From Planctomycetota bacterium (GTDB taxonomy: Bacteria > Planctomycetota > Phycisphaerae > WQYP01): a stretch of 64,000 nucleotides of DNA. Of this stretch, positions 9,001 through 17,970 are shown piece by piece. The notes below the pieces were generated by a model. That model was not told the origin of the DNA. It did not search any database and saw only the letters and a list, made by a program, of their open reading frames with translations. The stretch is taken from contig JAJYZF010000005.1 of assembly GCA_021800165.1 (NCBI GenBank), positions 28,021 through 92,020 on the forward strand, in the 5' to 3' direction. Position 1 is the stretch's first letter, and every line of letters begins with the position of its first letter. A program made the translations under genes and the position numbers.

Positions 9001-11499
9001 CTACGCCACGGCCGGGTGAAGCAAACCTGGTACCAACCGCAGTACCTCGCCGACGGAAGTGTCCATTTCCGCCACCGGACCGATGACCGCTTGTTTTGCT
9101 TTGACACTGCTGTGGAGAACAGCTTGTGGCCATGGCAAAAGTAACTTCAGCGGAGCGCCGGCTTGAGAATAGATCTCAATCCAGAGAACCTCTCCGTCGA
9201 CGATGGCGGCGCTGACCAAAAACGCCCCCACCGCCCGCAATGTGCGAAACTCCGCACGCTTATCTTTGGGCCAGTTCGGGAACAGCCGCAGCACGCCATT
9301 GTAGCTTTGCAGCAGGCACTCATTGATCACCACCGGCAAGGCAAAGTTTTCAAACCATATTCCCATCGGTGCCATGAAGGCAAAATCGGTATGGTCCGCG
9401 TAGCGGCCCTGCGATTGCAGGCATTTGTCAGTGCAGGTGCCGTTGGGCAGCAGGCAATAGGCGATCTGCCGTTTGAACTTTTCCAAATCCAACAACCCCA
9501 AGCGGGCCGCCTGCAAATTCAAAAACACCAATTCATTGCCTCCTTCATTGCGGTGCTGACGCAAGGAATTAGCGGCAATGGTGAAATCTTCCGGTGCTGA
9601 ATGAAGGCCATGATCTTCGCCGGGAAAAACCGTCATCAGTGAATTGGGGGTATTCTGTACAATTTCGGGATTTTCCCCGGGCACGGAAACAAACACTCTG
9701 CCCGCCGGCGAATCGGCGGTGGGATAATTCGGGAAATGGGCCAGGATTTCGCGTACCTCGTCCATCAAGGCTCGTTCCACAGGGGCGCAAGCCAGAACAT
9801 CGCAGGCCCGTAAATAGGCATGAAAAATAAATTTTGTCAGGGTCAGATCCACCAGACAATCATGGTTATTTTTGAACCCGGGACGCAGCCCGTAGAGTTC
9901 GGGCGGAACTGTCGGAAAAATGTGGTATTTATCATCACCCCACTGAGGACCGCGGGCCTCGGGTCTTTTCATGTAGTCGACCAGGAACAGGACGGCGTCG
10001 CGTATTGGGCCAAAGGCCCGGTTTTTTAGAAAGTCCCGGTCTTGCGTGTAAAGATAATGCCACCATAATCCCTGCATGGTCCATGGCGTTTCACAAATTT
10101 CCCAGCCCCAGGCAGGTACGGGATACGGGTTGGTGGTCATTTCCACCGGATACAGCGAATGCATACCATAGGCCCCGCGTAAACCGTAATATTCCCGAGC
10201 CCATTGTCGCTCCAGCGGCAGCACACGTTCGACGAGTTCCACATACGGCAGATTTTTTTCGACGTGGTTGCTGGAGAAACTCACCCAGAAGGGTTGCTGG
10301 GTGTTATAGTTCATGTGGTAATCGCCATGCCATTCCGAGCCGATCGTGCCGTAACTCCAATTCGCCCACAGGCCAGGGCAGGTTACACCCGGCTTCACAG
10401 CGCAGTTAAAGAAGTACAGGTTTGAATACCATATTTGTTCCAGAAAATCGTCTTCCAGGGCCACGCCGCTTTTACCCCAATAATCGTGCCAGATTTCGGT
10501 ACTGCTACGGCGCGCTGCCTCCCAATTGGGCAGCGTCGGTTCGGAACATTGGGCTACGGCGTTCGGTACCACCGCGGCCAATCCCTCATCGAGCCGCACG
10601 CAAGCCAACAGCTTGGCCTGCGGATTTATTCCACGTTCCAACGCTCCCATGGGTTCCGGCAGGCCGGACCACGTATCCGTGCGTATTTGCGATTCCAGAT
10701 CCACATTGACACGGACGGTCAGACGTACCGCGCGATCTTGGGGATGGCCCCGCTCCAGATCGTAACTTTCAGGCTCCTGATATGGCAACACGTGGCGGAA
10801 GCACAGGGCATTTCCCCCGGAATTATCGGGTACTGTGTAGGCTGGCATATCCTTGGGCGTTTGCGGATCGGGGAGCAGACGAACGCGGTTAAATGGGCCG
10901 GCCATCGGCTTTCCCAAGGCATCCACCATCCGCAGCCACAGGCAGTCGGCCCGCATATCCACAAATATATGAAGGTCAGCCGACTCTCCTGCGATCAAGA
11001 ATTGCACCCGACAAAGGCCCGTGCTAATGTCCAGATGATGCCCCAGGATTTCCGCATGGCGGCGATCAAACCCCAGCAAAAGCGTTCCACAGGGAAAGGG
11101 CCGCGGATACGGCTTGCGGTAGCTGGCCGTAGTCAAGGCAAAATAGTTCTTAAACCATTCATCGTCGTCCAAAGACAAGGTCTGGGCCGACACCGCTTTC
11201 ACCCGTTGAAAAACATCCTGGAATGTACCAATTTTTTCTTTTTGTTCCTCGTAGAGGCGGATGTCCCAGACATTGTTGTGGCCAAAGTGAATGAGCACCG
11301 CATCCGGCCGGGTGCATACAACCGCACCCAAGCCGCCGTTGCCCAACACTGCACCTTCAAAGAAATTAACCGCCGGGCTTTCACGCCTGATCGGATGGCG
11401 GGCTGCGCGTTGCACAAAATTAAATGCGGCGGAACCCAAGTGTACAATCTCCTGATCAATCAAAAGCCAATCCCAAGAGCAATTATACGCCAATGGCAC
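9001..11499 (-). CDS. GH95-like glycoside hydrolase (alpha-L-fucosidase/alpha-galactosidase type)
   Basis: An 832-residue protein with an N-terminal beta-rich region (GNGGLGAVV near residue 54) and an (alpha/alpha)6 barrel region like GH95. The segment GDYHMNYNTQQPFW at about 392-405 keeps the N-x-N pair (Asn397, Asn399) that in characterised GH95 fucosidases supports catalysis, and the C-terminal INECLLQSYNGVLRLFP matches the conserved LLQS..G..LFP tail. GH95 enzymes invert alpha-L-fucosides or alpha-L-galactosides. No signal peptide is seen, so it may be cytosolic, unlike its neighbours. The start is GTG at 11499 without a clear Shine-Dalgarno; an in-frame stop lies close upstream. It could instead be a related uncharacterised GH65/GH95-clan enzyme. 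Confidence 0.65.
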   Translation of the reverse strand: MPLAYNCSWDWLLIDQEIVHLGSAAFNFVQRAARHPIRRESPAVNFFEGAVLGNGGLGAVVCTRPDAVLIHFGHNNVWDIRLYEEQKEKIGTFQDVFQRVKAVSAQTLSLDDDEWFKNYFALTTASYRKPYPRPFPCGTLLLGFDRRHAEILGHHLDISTGLCRVQFLIAGESADLHIFVDMRADCLWLRMVDALGKPMAGPFNRVRLLPDPQTPKDMPAYTVPDNSGGNALCFRHVLPYQEPESYDLERGHPQDRAVRLTVRVNVDLESQIRTDTWSGLPEPMGALERGINPQAKLLACVRLDEGLAAVVPNAVAQCSEPTLPNWEAARRSSTEIWHDYWGKSGVALEDDFLEQIWYSNLYFFNCAVKPGVTCPGLWANWSYGTIGSEWHGDYHMNYNTQQPFWVSFSSNHVEKNLPYVELVERVLPLERQWAREYYGLRGAYGMHSLYPVEMTTNPYPVPAWGWEICETPWTMQGLWWHYLYTQDRDFLKNRAFGPIRDAVLFLVDYMKRPEARGPQWGDDKYHIFPTVPPELYGLRPGFKNNHDCLVDLTLTKFIFHAYLRACDVLACAPVERALMDEVREILAHFPNYPTADSPAGRVFVSVPGENPEIVQNTPNSLMTVFPGEDHGLHSAPEDFTIAANSLRQHRNEGGNELVFLNLQAARLGLLDLEKFKRQIAYCLLPNGTCTDKCLQSQGRYADHTDFAFMAPMGIWFENFALPVVINECLLQSYNGVLRLFPNWPKDKRAEFRTLRAVGAFLVSAAIVDGEVLWIEIYSQAGAPLKLLLPWPQAVLHSSVKAKQAVIGPVAEMDTSVGEVLRLVPGLLHPAVA

Positions 11500-11650
11500 A
11501 AAATTGCGGCGACGGATGGGTGCGGCGGCTGGGAGTCCATTGGTGGCTCACTGCCGCGTTACCACTACGGTACACGCCAGAGGGTGGTCTTGGGCACGCG
11601 GACGGCGGTGCAGTGTTATGGCCGCGTGCGACGCATATACCCGCCGAACG

Positions 11651-12547
11651 CTACTCATGATGATCAAAGACGTACCAGAGATCTCCGCGAATGACGAGAT
11701 TACCGGCGGACTGAAAACCATTGGTGGCAAAATACGGATGCTCAAAGGGCACCACGGAGCCATCGGTGTAGAGCACGTTAAAATAATTCAGGCCGTGGGC
11801 AAGCTGGTTGACGGGTCCGGCGGATGGAGAGTATCGGTACCCACCCTCGGTCAAGTCTGATGCAATTGCCAGTCGTCCAACGTCGCCAAGGGGCCGATCC
11901 TCCTGTTGCACGGCGGCGTAGCTGTAATAAGGGGTGGTTTCAGTGGCGGCGAACTCACCGGTTACAGTGATGTTGATCGACGGACTGCCATCCACCTGAA
12001 AAAGTGATGCCGGGCCGGTGGCCGTGGCGATCTGCCTGCCCACTCCGATGTAAATGTACGACGTTCCCCATCCCTCATCCTCGCCCTGATTGCCAAAAGT
12101 GTTCAAGGTATTGGGCGGCATGGACGGACAATAAAACACCGGCGTCGTCGACGCCTGGACAGTCCAGTTACCGGACACCGGTCCGTTTCGATTGCCGACG
12201 TACCCGCCCACCCATAGAAATCCCAACCCGTCGAGCGCGGCCCCCCCGTTGGCTCCTTCGGCGGGTATTCCGCCGTGCAAATCCCCGTAGGGGACGCTCG
12301 CATCCGCACAATAAAGTGAGGAATTATCGCCGACCTCCTGGTACTGGAATGGTACTCTATCTTGGTTGGCGTCGGCATAAGATTGAATGGCAACACCGAT
12401 CTGTCGCAGATTGCTGGCGCACACGATCCGGTTGGCCAGCTCACGGGCTTTGGCCAAGGCGGGCAGAAGCAAGGCCATCAGGATGGTGATAATGAAAATC
12501 ACCACCAATAATTCCACCAGCGAAAAAGCCTTTACACGTCTTGGCAT
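11651..12547 (-). CDS. Pseudopilin-like protein with N-terminal cleavage/methylation motif
   Basis: A 298-residue protein starting [20 protein letters not shown], the type IV prepilin/type II secretion pseudopilin leader: basic residues, then F-S-L-V-E with Glu at +5, followed by a hydrophobic helix to about residue 35 and then [16 protein letters not shown]. Near the C-terminus [14 protein letters not shown] resembles the H-X9-DG box of large planctomycete paralogue families (DUF1559 type). These proteins are expected to be cleaved by a prepilin peptidase and to sit at the inner membrane or in a pilus-like fibre; their individual roles are unknown. It lies between the PEP-CTERM gene and the GH95-like gene, so a surface or secretion role in polysaccharide use is plausible. 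Confidence 0.8.
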   Translation of the reverse strand: MPRRVKAFSLVELLVVIFIITILMALLLPALAKARELANRIVCASNLRQIGVAIQSYADANQDRVPFQYQEVGDNSSLYCADASVPYGDLHGGIPAEGANGGAALDGLGFLWVGGYVGNRNGPVSGNWTVQASTTPVFYCPSMPPNTLNTFGNQGEDEGWGTSYIYIGVGRQIATATGPASLFQVDGSPSINITVTGEFAATETTPYYSYAAVQQEDRPLGDVGRLAIASDLTEGGYRYSPSAGPVNQLAHGLNYFNVLYTDGSVVPFEHPYFATNGFQSAGNLVIRGDLWYVFDHHE

Positions 12548-12774
12548 GGGAGTACCCCGTGGCTAACCGGAACCATGCACCGCCTGGGCCGAAATAATTT
12601 CCAGAGATCCGCCGACATTGTTTCCCAAGGCGCTGCACGCTCCACGAGCACTGGCGGCCTCTTCCGCCCCGGCCACGCCATCCTTGGGCGGGCTGTCGGG
12701 CAAAGGCCACCGCAACGGCAAGCGGTGCGCAAGCGGACGGTGTAATCCGCCAAACCGAGTCCGCCGTCGCTTCC

Positions 12775-12939
12775 TTACCGCGGTGCTGCTTTCCTGCGCC
12801 GCCCCAGGAGTAGCAGCGCTGAACCACCGGCGACCACGAGGCCTATTACCGAAGGCTCGGGAGCCGCAGTCACGGCGATGCCATATCCAAACGCCGCCGC
12901 AAACCCGCTGGTAAACCATCCGGATCGGCGGTAATCCGT
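12775..12939 (-). pseudogene. PEP-CTERM sorting-tail relic
   Basis: A 54-codon open frame ending APEPSVIGLVVAGGSALLLL then GRRRKAAPR and a TAA stop. This is a textbook PEP-CTERM sorting signal: PEP motif, hydrophobic helix, basic tail. The frame is closed upstream by TGA at 12940-12942 and contains no ATG, so the body of the protein is missing. It is probably the end of a decayed gene whose 5' part was replaced by the phytanoyl-CoA dioxygenase-like relic that overlaps it in another frame. Confidence 0.6.
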
Positions 12940-13058
12940 TCAATGCCGCCCCGTAGCGCCGCCAGCAAGTGTCCATCGAGGCAATTCTCCACCACCACAT
13001 AGCCATCGCGTTCATACTTACTGCGCCAGCGGGGTATATCGTTGTTCAGAGCAAGCCT
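12870..13058 (-). pseudogene. PhyH (phytanoyl-CoA dioxygenase)-like N-terminal relic
   Basis: A 62-codon frame between stops containing RWRSKYERDGYVVVENCLDG then HLLAALRGGIERI. This matches the N-terminal helix and first strand of PhyH-type Fe(II)/2-oxoglutarate dioxygenases (..y.rdGyvvvenll...). No ATG precedes it and the frame ends after about 60 residues without the HxD...H iron site, so it cannot encode an enzyme. It overlaps the PEP-CTERM tail relic in a different frame. Together these fill most of the 560 bases between the intact PEP-CTERM gene and the pseudopilin gene; the remaining 12548-12774 shows nothing recognisable. Confidence 0.5.
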
Positions 13059-13105
13059 TTATTTGGGAGTTGGCGGACAATTCCACGATGCGGTGGGCCT
13101 TCCCA

Positions 13106-13993
13106 CTAACTCGGCACTCGAGCCGCCATTCCCGCGCCGCGTTTGCCTCGACCCAGCAGTAACAAGCTGACACCTGCAATGAAAATCATGCGCAGCGCAG
13201 AGGGTTCGGGCACATCCGCCCCTTGCACCTGAAAATTCGCCACCAGCCCCTGCTGGTAACTCTCTCCATCTCCGTAGAAACCGGCAATATTGGTATTGGC
13301 GTTACTAAACGCCGTTACGCCAGCAAAGGCCGAGGTATAGTTATTGCCGTTGAACATGACGTTGGTGATGCCACCCGTCGTGGTGTTGATGGTGTAGGAC
13401 AAAGCATAAAATGTCGAGGCGCTGAAGCCGACAAATGGACCTGCGTACGTTGTCGTGCCTCCAGTACCGGTGGCGTTGGCATTCTCGACCAGACGCAGGT
13501 CGCCGGTACCGTCGTTGACCGCCAAGCCGGTGAAATACGAGCTGGATTCGACCCCATTAGGTGCCTGGGTGTAAAAGCCCAGCCCCACACCGCGGGCGTA
13601 CTGGCTGGAGCCAGAAGGAATGATGGTATCGCCGCCCAGCGAAATCTCCGCACTGATGGTAAGCAGCGTCGGCTTGGCGTAGCTGGCGTCGCTGGCAATG
13701 CTTATTTCCACGGTTGTGTTGGTGGCAGTGTTAACGTATGCGCCGGGCGTGCCGGAGGATGTGGTGACGATCACCGCCTGATTACTGCTGTTTGTGGTGG
13801 TGACGTAAGTGCTGCCGGGTCTATCCGCAGTATCCGGCGTGCGCCCACCGAGGGCCGTACCCGTAGTCGGACTGACGCTAAAACCATCCGAAATAATGAT
13901 CCCGGCATGGCCGGTCGCTCCCCCGGCCAGCAGGGCAACGGAACTTACAGTGGCTACGACCGCCGCTGCGATCAGACATCGTGCACTACGCAT
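13106..13993 (-). CDS. PEP-CTERM sorting-domain protein
   Basis: A 295-residue secreted protein. It has a signal peptide (residues about 1-30, ending GGATGHA) and a Thr/Ser/Asn/Gly-rich beta-type body. The C-terminal PEP-CTERM signal comprises ADVPEPSALR, the hydrophobic segment MIFIAGVSLLLLG and a basic end RGKRG. PEP-CTERM proteins are exported and processed by exosortase, usually in exopolysaccharide-producing bacteria. The body resembles a lectin-like beta-sandwich, but no specific family was recognised. The ATG at 13993 has a strong AGGAGGAG Shine-Dalgarno. It is divergent from the XylR-like regulator, and the shared operator-like motif lies between them, so it may be regulated with the glycosidases. 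Confidence 0.85.
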   Translation of the reverse strand: MRSARCLIAAAVVATVSSVALLAGGATGHAGIIISDGFSVSPTTGTALGGRTPDTADRPGSTYVTTTNSSNQAVIVTTSSGTPGAYVNTATNTTVEISIASDASYAKPTLLTISAEISLGGDTIIPSGSSQYARGVGLGFYTQAPNGVESSSYFTGLAVNDGTGDLRLVENANATGTGGTTTYAGPFVGFSASTFYALSYTINTTTGGITNVMFNGNNYTSAFAGVTAFSNANTNIAGFYGDGESYQQGLVANFQVQGADVPEPSALRMIFIAGVSLLLLGRGKRGAGMAARVPS

Positions 13994-14143
13994 AATTTAC
14001 TCCTCCTAATAGGTAAGGGAAACCTCTAAAACCTCGCAACCCGTGCCGAAAGGCACTGAAAAGTCGCCGCTTACGCTTGCCGACCAAGCGGCAAATGCCA
14101 CCGACATCCGTATTTTTAACACCGCAGACCCCGGCGTACAAGG

Positions 14144-14179
14144 CTATTTTGCGTCTTACTTTTAGCCATTTTACGACCA
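14144..14179. promoter_or_regulatory. Shared motif copy 2, candidate operator between PEP-CTERM and XylR-like genes
   Basis: CTATTTTGCGTCTTACTTTT followed by AGCCATTTTACGACC matches the motif at 8963-8998: TTTGCGTC, an A/T-rich spacer, then ATTTTACGAC. It lies about 70 bases upstream of the regulator start at 14251 and about 150 bases upstream of the divergent PEP-CTERM start, a natural site for autoregulation and control of the divergent gene. Confidence 0.45.
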
Positions 14180-14250
14180 AAAGCCAAAGCCCGCAGCTTT
14201 GGGGGCGGGACCATTGCGTGGCCAAGGCCAGTTTGGCCGATAATGTATGC

Positions 14251-15444
14251 ATGAATGCACACCCGCCAATTGGTCGAGCGTCCACACCGGCTGCACTGAG
14301 CCTCCAGAAGCGAATCCTGGTTTTAGTGGATTCCGACGCCATACATCACCAAGATATCCTTCACGGCCTGAAAATGTTCGCCGCGGAGCGAAGCGACTGG
14401 GTTTTGCGCTATGCCTCGCGCCACACCGCGATGCATGCGCTGGTGGAATGGCGGCCCGATGGGGTTATTATGCACCAGCCCCTGGCCGGGGCGCGGCGAG
14501 CCTTTGCCCGGCTCCGGCTGCCGCAGGTCAGCCTGATGGAATCCGCCGGGAAGTTGCCGCTGGCAGGCTTGGACAATCGCCGAATCGGCGTCATCGTCGG
14601 CCAAGATTTTCTGCGCCGCAGCTTTCGAGATCTCGCCATCATCATTGTGCAAGGCCAACCGTGGAGTCTGGAGCGGCTGGCAGGCTTTGCCTCGGTGGCC
14701 CGGATGGCGGGGTGTCGGTTGCATCTTTACCGTATCAAGCGGACAGCGCCCAGCAGTGGCACACAAACCAACGACCCACGGCCGTTGCAGATCTGGCTGC
14801 AAGAATTGCCCAAACCAGTCGCTGTTTTTGCCGCCAACGATGTGTGGGGAGTAGAGGTCATTCAACTCTGCAAGGCCGGGGATATCCGCGTGCCGGAAGA
14901 ACTTGCGGTGGTCGGGGCGGATAATAACGAACAGCTCTGTGACATGGTTGAACCGGAATTGTCCAGCGTGGCCATTCCTTGGCACGAGATCGGCTATCAG
15001 GCGGGAGCGTTGTTGGAGAGCATGATGCGCGGTGGCAAGCCAGCAAGTCCAAAGCTATTGCTGGCACCTGGTGAAATTATTACCCGCGGTTCTTCCGATA
15101 CCGCAGCCACCGGTCATCCCTATTTGGCCAAGGCGCTTCGCTTTATCAACGAACATGCCTGCGAAGGCATTGGAGTGCCGGAAGTGCTGAGGGCCGTGCC
15201 GGTTGGGCGGCGCTGGCTGGAAAGGATGTGCATGCGGAAGCTGCGCCGCACGCCCTTGGAGGAAATCCATCGCGTACGATTGGGAAGGGCCAAACGACTG
15301 CTGGCGGAAACGAACCTGCCTGTCAGAGCCGTAGGCCTGCGCTGCGGCATCGATGAAGCAAGGTTTTGCAAGGTCTTCCGCAAGGCCACCGGGCTGACTC
15401 CCTCCGCGTGGCGCCGCAGCAGCCGTGCAGGCGGTCACCCCTAA
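14251..15444 (+). CDS. XylR-like transcriptional regulator (LacI-type sensor with AraC DNA-binding domain)
   Basis: A 397-residue protein. Residues about 18-285 form a periplasmic-binding-protein-like sugar sensor as in LacI regulators (LVLVDSDAIHHQDILHGLKM at the start; KPVAVFAANDVWGVEVIQLC and ELAVVGADNN later). Residues about 295-395 are two AraC helix-turn-helix units (ERMCMRKLRRTPLEEIHRVR, then LRCGIDEARFCKVFRKATGL). E. coli XylR, the xylose-responsive activator, has this architecture. The ATG at 14251 is preferred over an in-frame ATG at 14077 because the longer form would run through the candidate operator and adds unrelated sequence. It is divergent from the PEP-CTERM and glycosidase genes and is the obvious candidate to control them. 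Ligand unknown. Confidence 0.82.
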   Translation: MNAHPPIGRASTPAALSLQKRILVLVDSDAIHHQDILHGLKMFAAERSDWVLRYASRHTAMHALVEWRPDGVIMHQPLAGARRAFARLRLPQVSLMESAGKLPLAGLDNRRIGVIVGQDFLRRSFRDLAIIIVQGQPWSLERLAGFASVARMAGCRLHLYRIKRTAPSSGTQTNDPRPLQIWLQELPKPVAVFAANDVWGVEVIQLCKAGDIRVPEELAVVGADNNEQLCDMVEPELSSVAIPWHEIGYQAGALLESMMRGGKPASPKLLLAPGEIITRGSSDTAATGHPYLAKALRFINEHACEGIGVPEVLRAVPVGRRWLERMCMRKLRRTPLEEIHRVRLGRAKRLLAETNLPVRAVGLRCGIDEARFCKVFRKATGLTPSAWRRSSRAGGHP

Positions 15445-15478
15445 AGACGCGATCCGGGAATCCGCGTGGCCGGTAAAG

Positions 15479-16224
15479 TCACGACCGCCGACGGCGGTTA
15501 AGCTCCACCCACGTCCAACGTAACTCCCGACAGACGTGGTATGGTAATGTGCAGATCCAGCACACCCAGGCAGGTATCCGCAGGGGCGACGCTGCACGCG
15601 AACCCCGATCAGCGGTTCCTCCCGCGTCGGGATTTCGACATCCGTGCCTCAGCAGGTGAGTAGGAGTTCTCGAGAAAGAGGACGCGTTGAGAGTTTTTGC
15701 AGCGTGAGCGGATGGTAATTTCATTTTTTGCCCAACTGCCGCCCACCGCACCACGGTCCCGAAGGTCCCGACAGTCGTCGGGAGACGGGGCTGCACAATG
15801 GCGCAATCCCGGTGCCTCGGGAGATGCAAAGGGGCGGATATTTTCATCAGGCCACGGTAGGGCTGCGGGCTTAACCGGTCAACGTGGTCAGCACAGGTGT
15901 CGAGAGGATGGAAGCAATACGGATACCTGTTCCAGCCACGCATGGCGAGAAGCACGTCGGGAAAGTGAGGTTTCAGTTCCCCGACCATGGTGTAAAAGAA
16001 TTGAACCAAACGCTGGCTCCCCAGACATCTTCCATCGCCGCCACGTCAAAACCACACCACGAATGCCGGTCCGCGTATTGGAGATATCCATAGCTGGTCC
16101 AAAGCGTGAAGTGGAATTTTCCAGGAGCTATTTTTTTAGCTGCTCCCGCACGTAATAACCGCGCAACGGACGCACCGGCGGCCTGTAAAAACTTGCGGGG
16201 GGGGGAACCTCCTGGTGTGCTCAT
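15479..16224 (-). pseudogene. Degraded or frameshifted reading frame downstream of the DUF3863-like gene
   Basis: The ATG at 16224 overlaps the stop of the upstream gene (ATGA), which normally marks a real coupled gene. The frame begins MSTPGGSPPRKFLQAA, crosses a run of nine C, continues through LWTSYGYLQYADRHSWCGFD and stops at 15973. Protein-like sequence then resumes in another frame (FYTMVGELKPHFPDVLL, then HPLDTCADHVDRLSPQPY). The switch of frame suggests a broken gene, possibly carbohydrate related. Beyond about 15800, and in 15445-15478, nothing coherent is seen. Family not recognised; the overlap may be chance. Confidence 0.35.
16197..16205. repeat. Homopolymer run of nine G (C on the minus strand)
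   Basis: Nine consecutive G bases on the plus strand lie about seven codons inside the minus-strand frame that starts at 16224. Such tracts slip easily during replication and can switch a gene on and off, or merely mark decay. Slippage by one or two bases would not by itself restore the later frame change near 16000. Confidence 0.6.
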
Positions 16225-17558
16225 AGGCCGCTCTCGGAAATCAGGGTGGGATAATAGTTGGCAATCAACGTCTGCTGCGCTGCGGGCAGATGTTCCAGCC
16301 GCACCGGCAAATCTTGCGGACGAGTTTGCTTTTGATTACGCAGATTGATCAGGCTCCAGTTACGGGCCAACCCCGGCGGTTCGTGGGCCGGTAGGTCGTA
16401 GCGGGTCAGGTCAATGACTTTCCACGGGCTTTGATGCCGCCAATCGCGCAGCAGCGCCAGGCGGAACTTTCTGTTCATGTACCAGCGTACTTCCACACTC
16501 GCATCGGAACCAAAAATTCCCGTACCTTTATGCGCAAAGCGGTAATTTAGCTGGGCGTTATTCGGAAATTCCTTGCGCCAGGCCATCCCGAATTCGCCTT
16601 GGGTGATCATCCGTGTGTTGGGCCAGCGGCGGCGCACGGCATGAAGCCACGCCGCCAACGACTGATCGGCACCTTCATTGTCCATCAGGCAAAGTTCCCA
16701 GATGGTGGTAGCCCAACCGAAGCGGTTGAGCGCAAAGCCGCGGTCAAAATGAATGCCCGTGGTCGCCAGCAATTGCCGCAAACCCACCTTGCGCGAAAAA
16801 TTATGTTGGAATAATGTTTCAATAGGCCCCAACCCCAGACGGGAGTTAAAGCCATCCTTAAACCCCGGTTGTCGGGCGGCGACAAAATCGCATGTCCAGC
16901 CGTCCAAACTCACACAATCAATAAAGTCGGCCGGGCCTTGAGCGGGTTTAAGGGTATGTTCGCGCGAGGGATAATACGGGTAACAGATGGACCCATCATC
17001 GTCCAAAGCGTCAATTCCGTATTGACTCCAGATATTTCCCTGGCAAACGTGAATATCTTGCTCCTCGGCCAGAAACCGGTGATTTTCCGCAGCCAGATAA
17101 CCGGCCACTACGCTTTTTGGTCTATACCCACCGCCTACAAGCCTGCTGACTGCGGCCAGCCCAGCATGCAGATCCCGACTGACCTGTTTGCGGTAATTGT
17201 ATACATTGGGGAAAAAGCCGCCGACGGTGAAAGTGATTTCATCCCCATAACGGTGATGGTACTCCAGTGCTTGTTTGCGTACGGCCCGGTAATTCCGGCT
17301 TTGTTCATGCAACGCCAGCCAACTGATGGCCCAGGTGATGCGGCCTTGAGGAAATTCCCGTGTAATAGCACGGCGCATGCGTTGCATGTTGGCGGGCGTG
17401 TTGCGGGATTCTTCATTGGAGCCGAACCAACGGGTGCGTGAGGCTTCGACCGAATTCACGCGTATAATGGCGTTGAAGGTCAAGTAGCGCTGGCCCCAAA
17501 ATGGTGGGTCGGGCCGAGTATGGCCGATCGTCACGGCAGGTCCAAGGCGCTGTTTCAT
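16221..17558 (-). CDS. DUF3863-like protein, probable carbohydrate-related
   Basis: A 445-residue protein without a signal peptide. Segments such as YLAAENHRFLAEEQDIHVCQ, GNIWSQYGIDALDDDGSICY and PADFIDCVSLDGWTCDF resemble a family of unknown function (DUF3863, with DUF3864 at the C-terminus) known mainly from Bacteroides and planctomycetes. A barrel-like fold with several conserved Trp, Asp and Glu residues suggests a glycosidase or carbohydrate-binding role, but this is inference. The start at 17558 (MKQRLGPAVTIG) is preferred to the frame's first codon at 17654 because a GTGAGA Shine-Dalgarno precedes it and the upstream residues look unrelated. A possibly broken gene overlaps its stop codon. 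Confidence 0.55.
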   Translation of the reverse strand: MKQRLGPAVTIGHTRPDPPFWGQRYLTFNAIIRVNSVEASRTRWFGSNEESRNTPANMQRMRRAITREFPQGRITWAISWLALHEQSRNYRAVRKQALEYHHRYGDEITFTVGGFFPNVYNYRKQVSRDLHAGLAAVSRLVGGGYRPKSVVAGYLAAENHRFLAEEQDIHVCQGNIWSQYGIDALDDDGSICYPYYPSREHTLKPAQGPADFIDCVSLDGWTCDFVAARQPGFKDGFNSRLGLGPIETLFQHNFSRKVGLRQLLATTGIHFDRGFALNRFGWATTIWELCLMDNEGADQSLAAWLHAVRRRWPNTRMITQGEFGMAWRKEFPNNAQLNYRFAHKGTGIFGSDASVEVRWYMNRKFRLALLRDWRHQSPWKVIDLTRYDLPAHEPPGLARNWSLINLRNQKQTRPQDLPVRLEHLPAAQQTLIANYYPTLISESGL

Positions 17559-17833
17559 GTGATTCTCACGCTTTTTAGCTATCGCGTTGTCCAGCCCTTG
17601 CGGCGGGTTTGGCCAAGAGTACCTTACTAACAAAAGTATACTGCGCAAAAGCAAAACGCGTCAACACCGCTTTGAAAACCTTGGGCGGGTTGGGTTTGGA
17701 CATGCCTTTTGGCACAAGCGCAGAAATCTTTGGCATAAGCGGTGCAACTAAATGATTGACGGCAGCGTTGCCTCCTTGGATTGCCCGCATGCTGCCACAA
17801 GTTCCCGCCGCACCACACCGACCGCTGATCCGC
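17559..17833. other. Intergenic stretch before tRNA-Phe
   Basis: About 275 bases between the DUF3863-like gene start and the tRNA promoter. Reading both strands shows only short frames with no recognisable protein, and no obvious hairpin terminator. It should hold the promoter of the DUF3863-like gene, but no good -35/-10 pair was identified. Confidence 0.4.
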
Positions 17834-17862
17834 TTGAGATTTTTTATTTCGTGGCGTAAACT
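17834..17862 (+). promoter_or_regulatory. Promoter of tRNA-Phe
   Basis: TTGAGA at 17834-17839 and TAAACT at 17857-17862 are separated by the optimal 17 bases. The predicted start, near 17869, lies about 9 bases before the mature tRNA. It could also drive the beta-propeller gene that begins 20 bases after the tRNA. Confidence 0.6.
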
Positions 17863-17877
17863 ACGCCGTGTTCCCTT

Positions 17878-17950
17878 GGGCAGATAGCTCAGCTGGTAGA
17901 GCAATGGACTGAAAATCCATGTGTCGCCGGTTCGATTCCGGCTCTGCCCA
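17878..17950 (+). tRNA. tRNA-Phe (anticodon GAA)
   Basis: A complete cloverleaf of 73 bases: acceptor GGGCAGA pairs with TCTGCCC, D-arm GCTC/GAGC, anticodon stem ATGGA/TCCAT with loop CTGAAAA giving anticodon GAA, and T-arm GCCGG-TTCGATT-CCGGC. The discriminator base is A. The 3' CCA is not encoded; seven T follow directly, which may act as a weak terminator or simply mark the RNA end. Confidence 0.97.
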
Positions 17951-17970
17951 TTTTTTTGGAAGACCATGAC

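Noticed and set aside
10435..11694. 419-codon plus-strand open frame opposite the GH95-like gene
   Set aside because: It is the antisense shadow of a well supported gene, has no family resemblance and no ribosome site.
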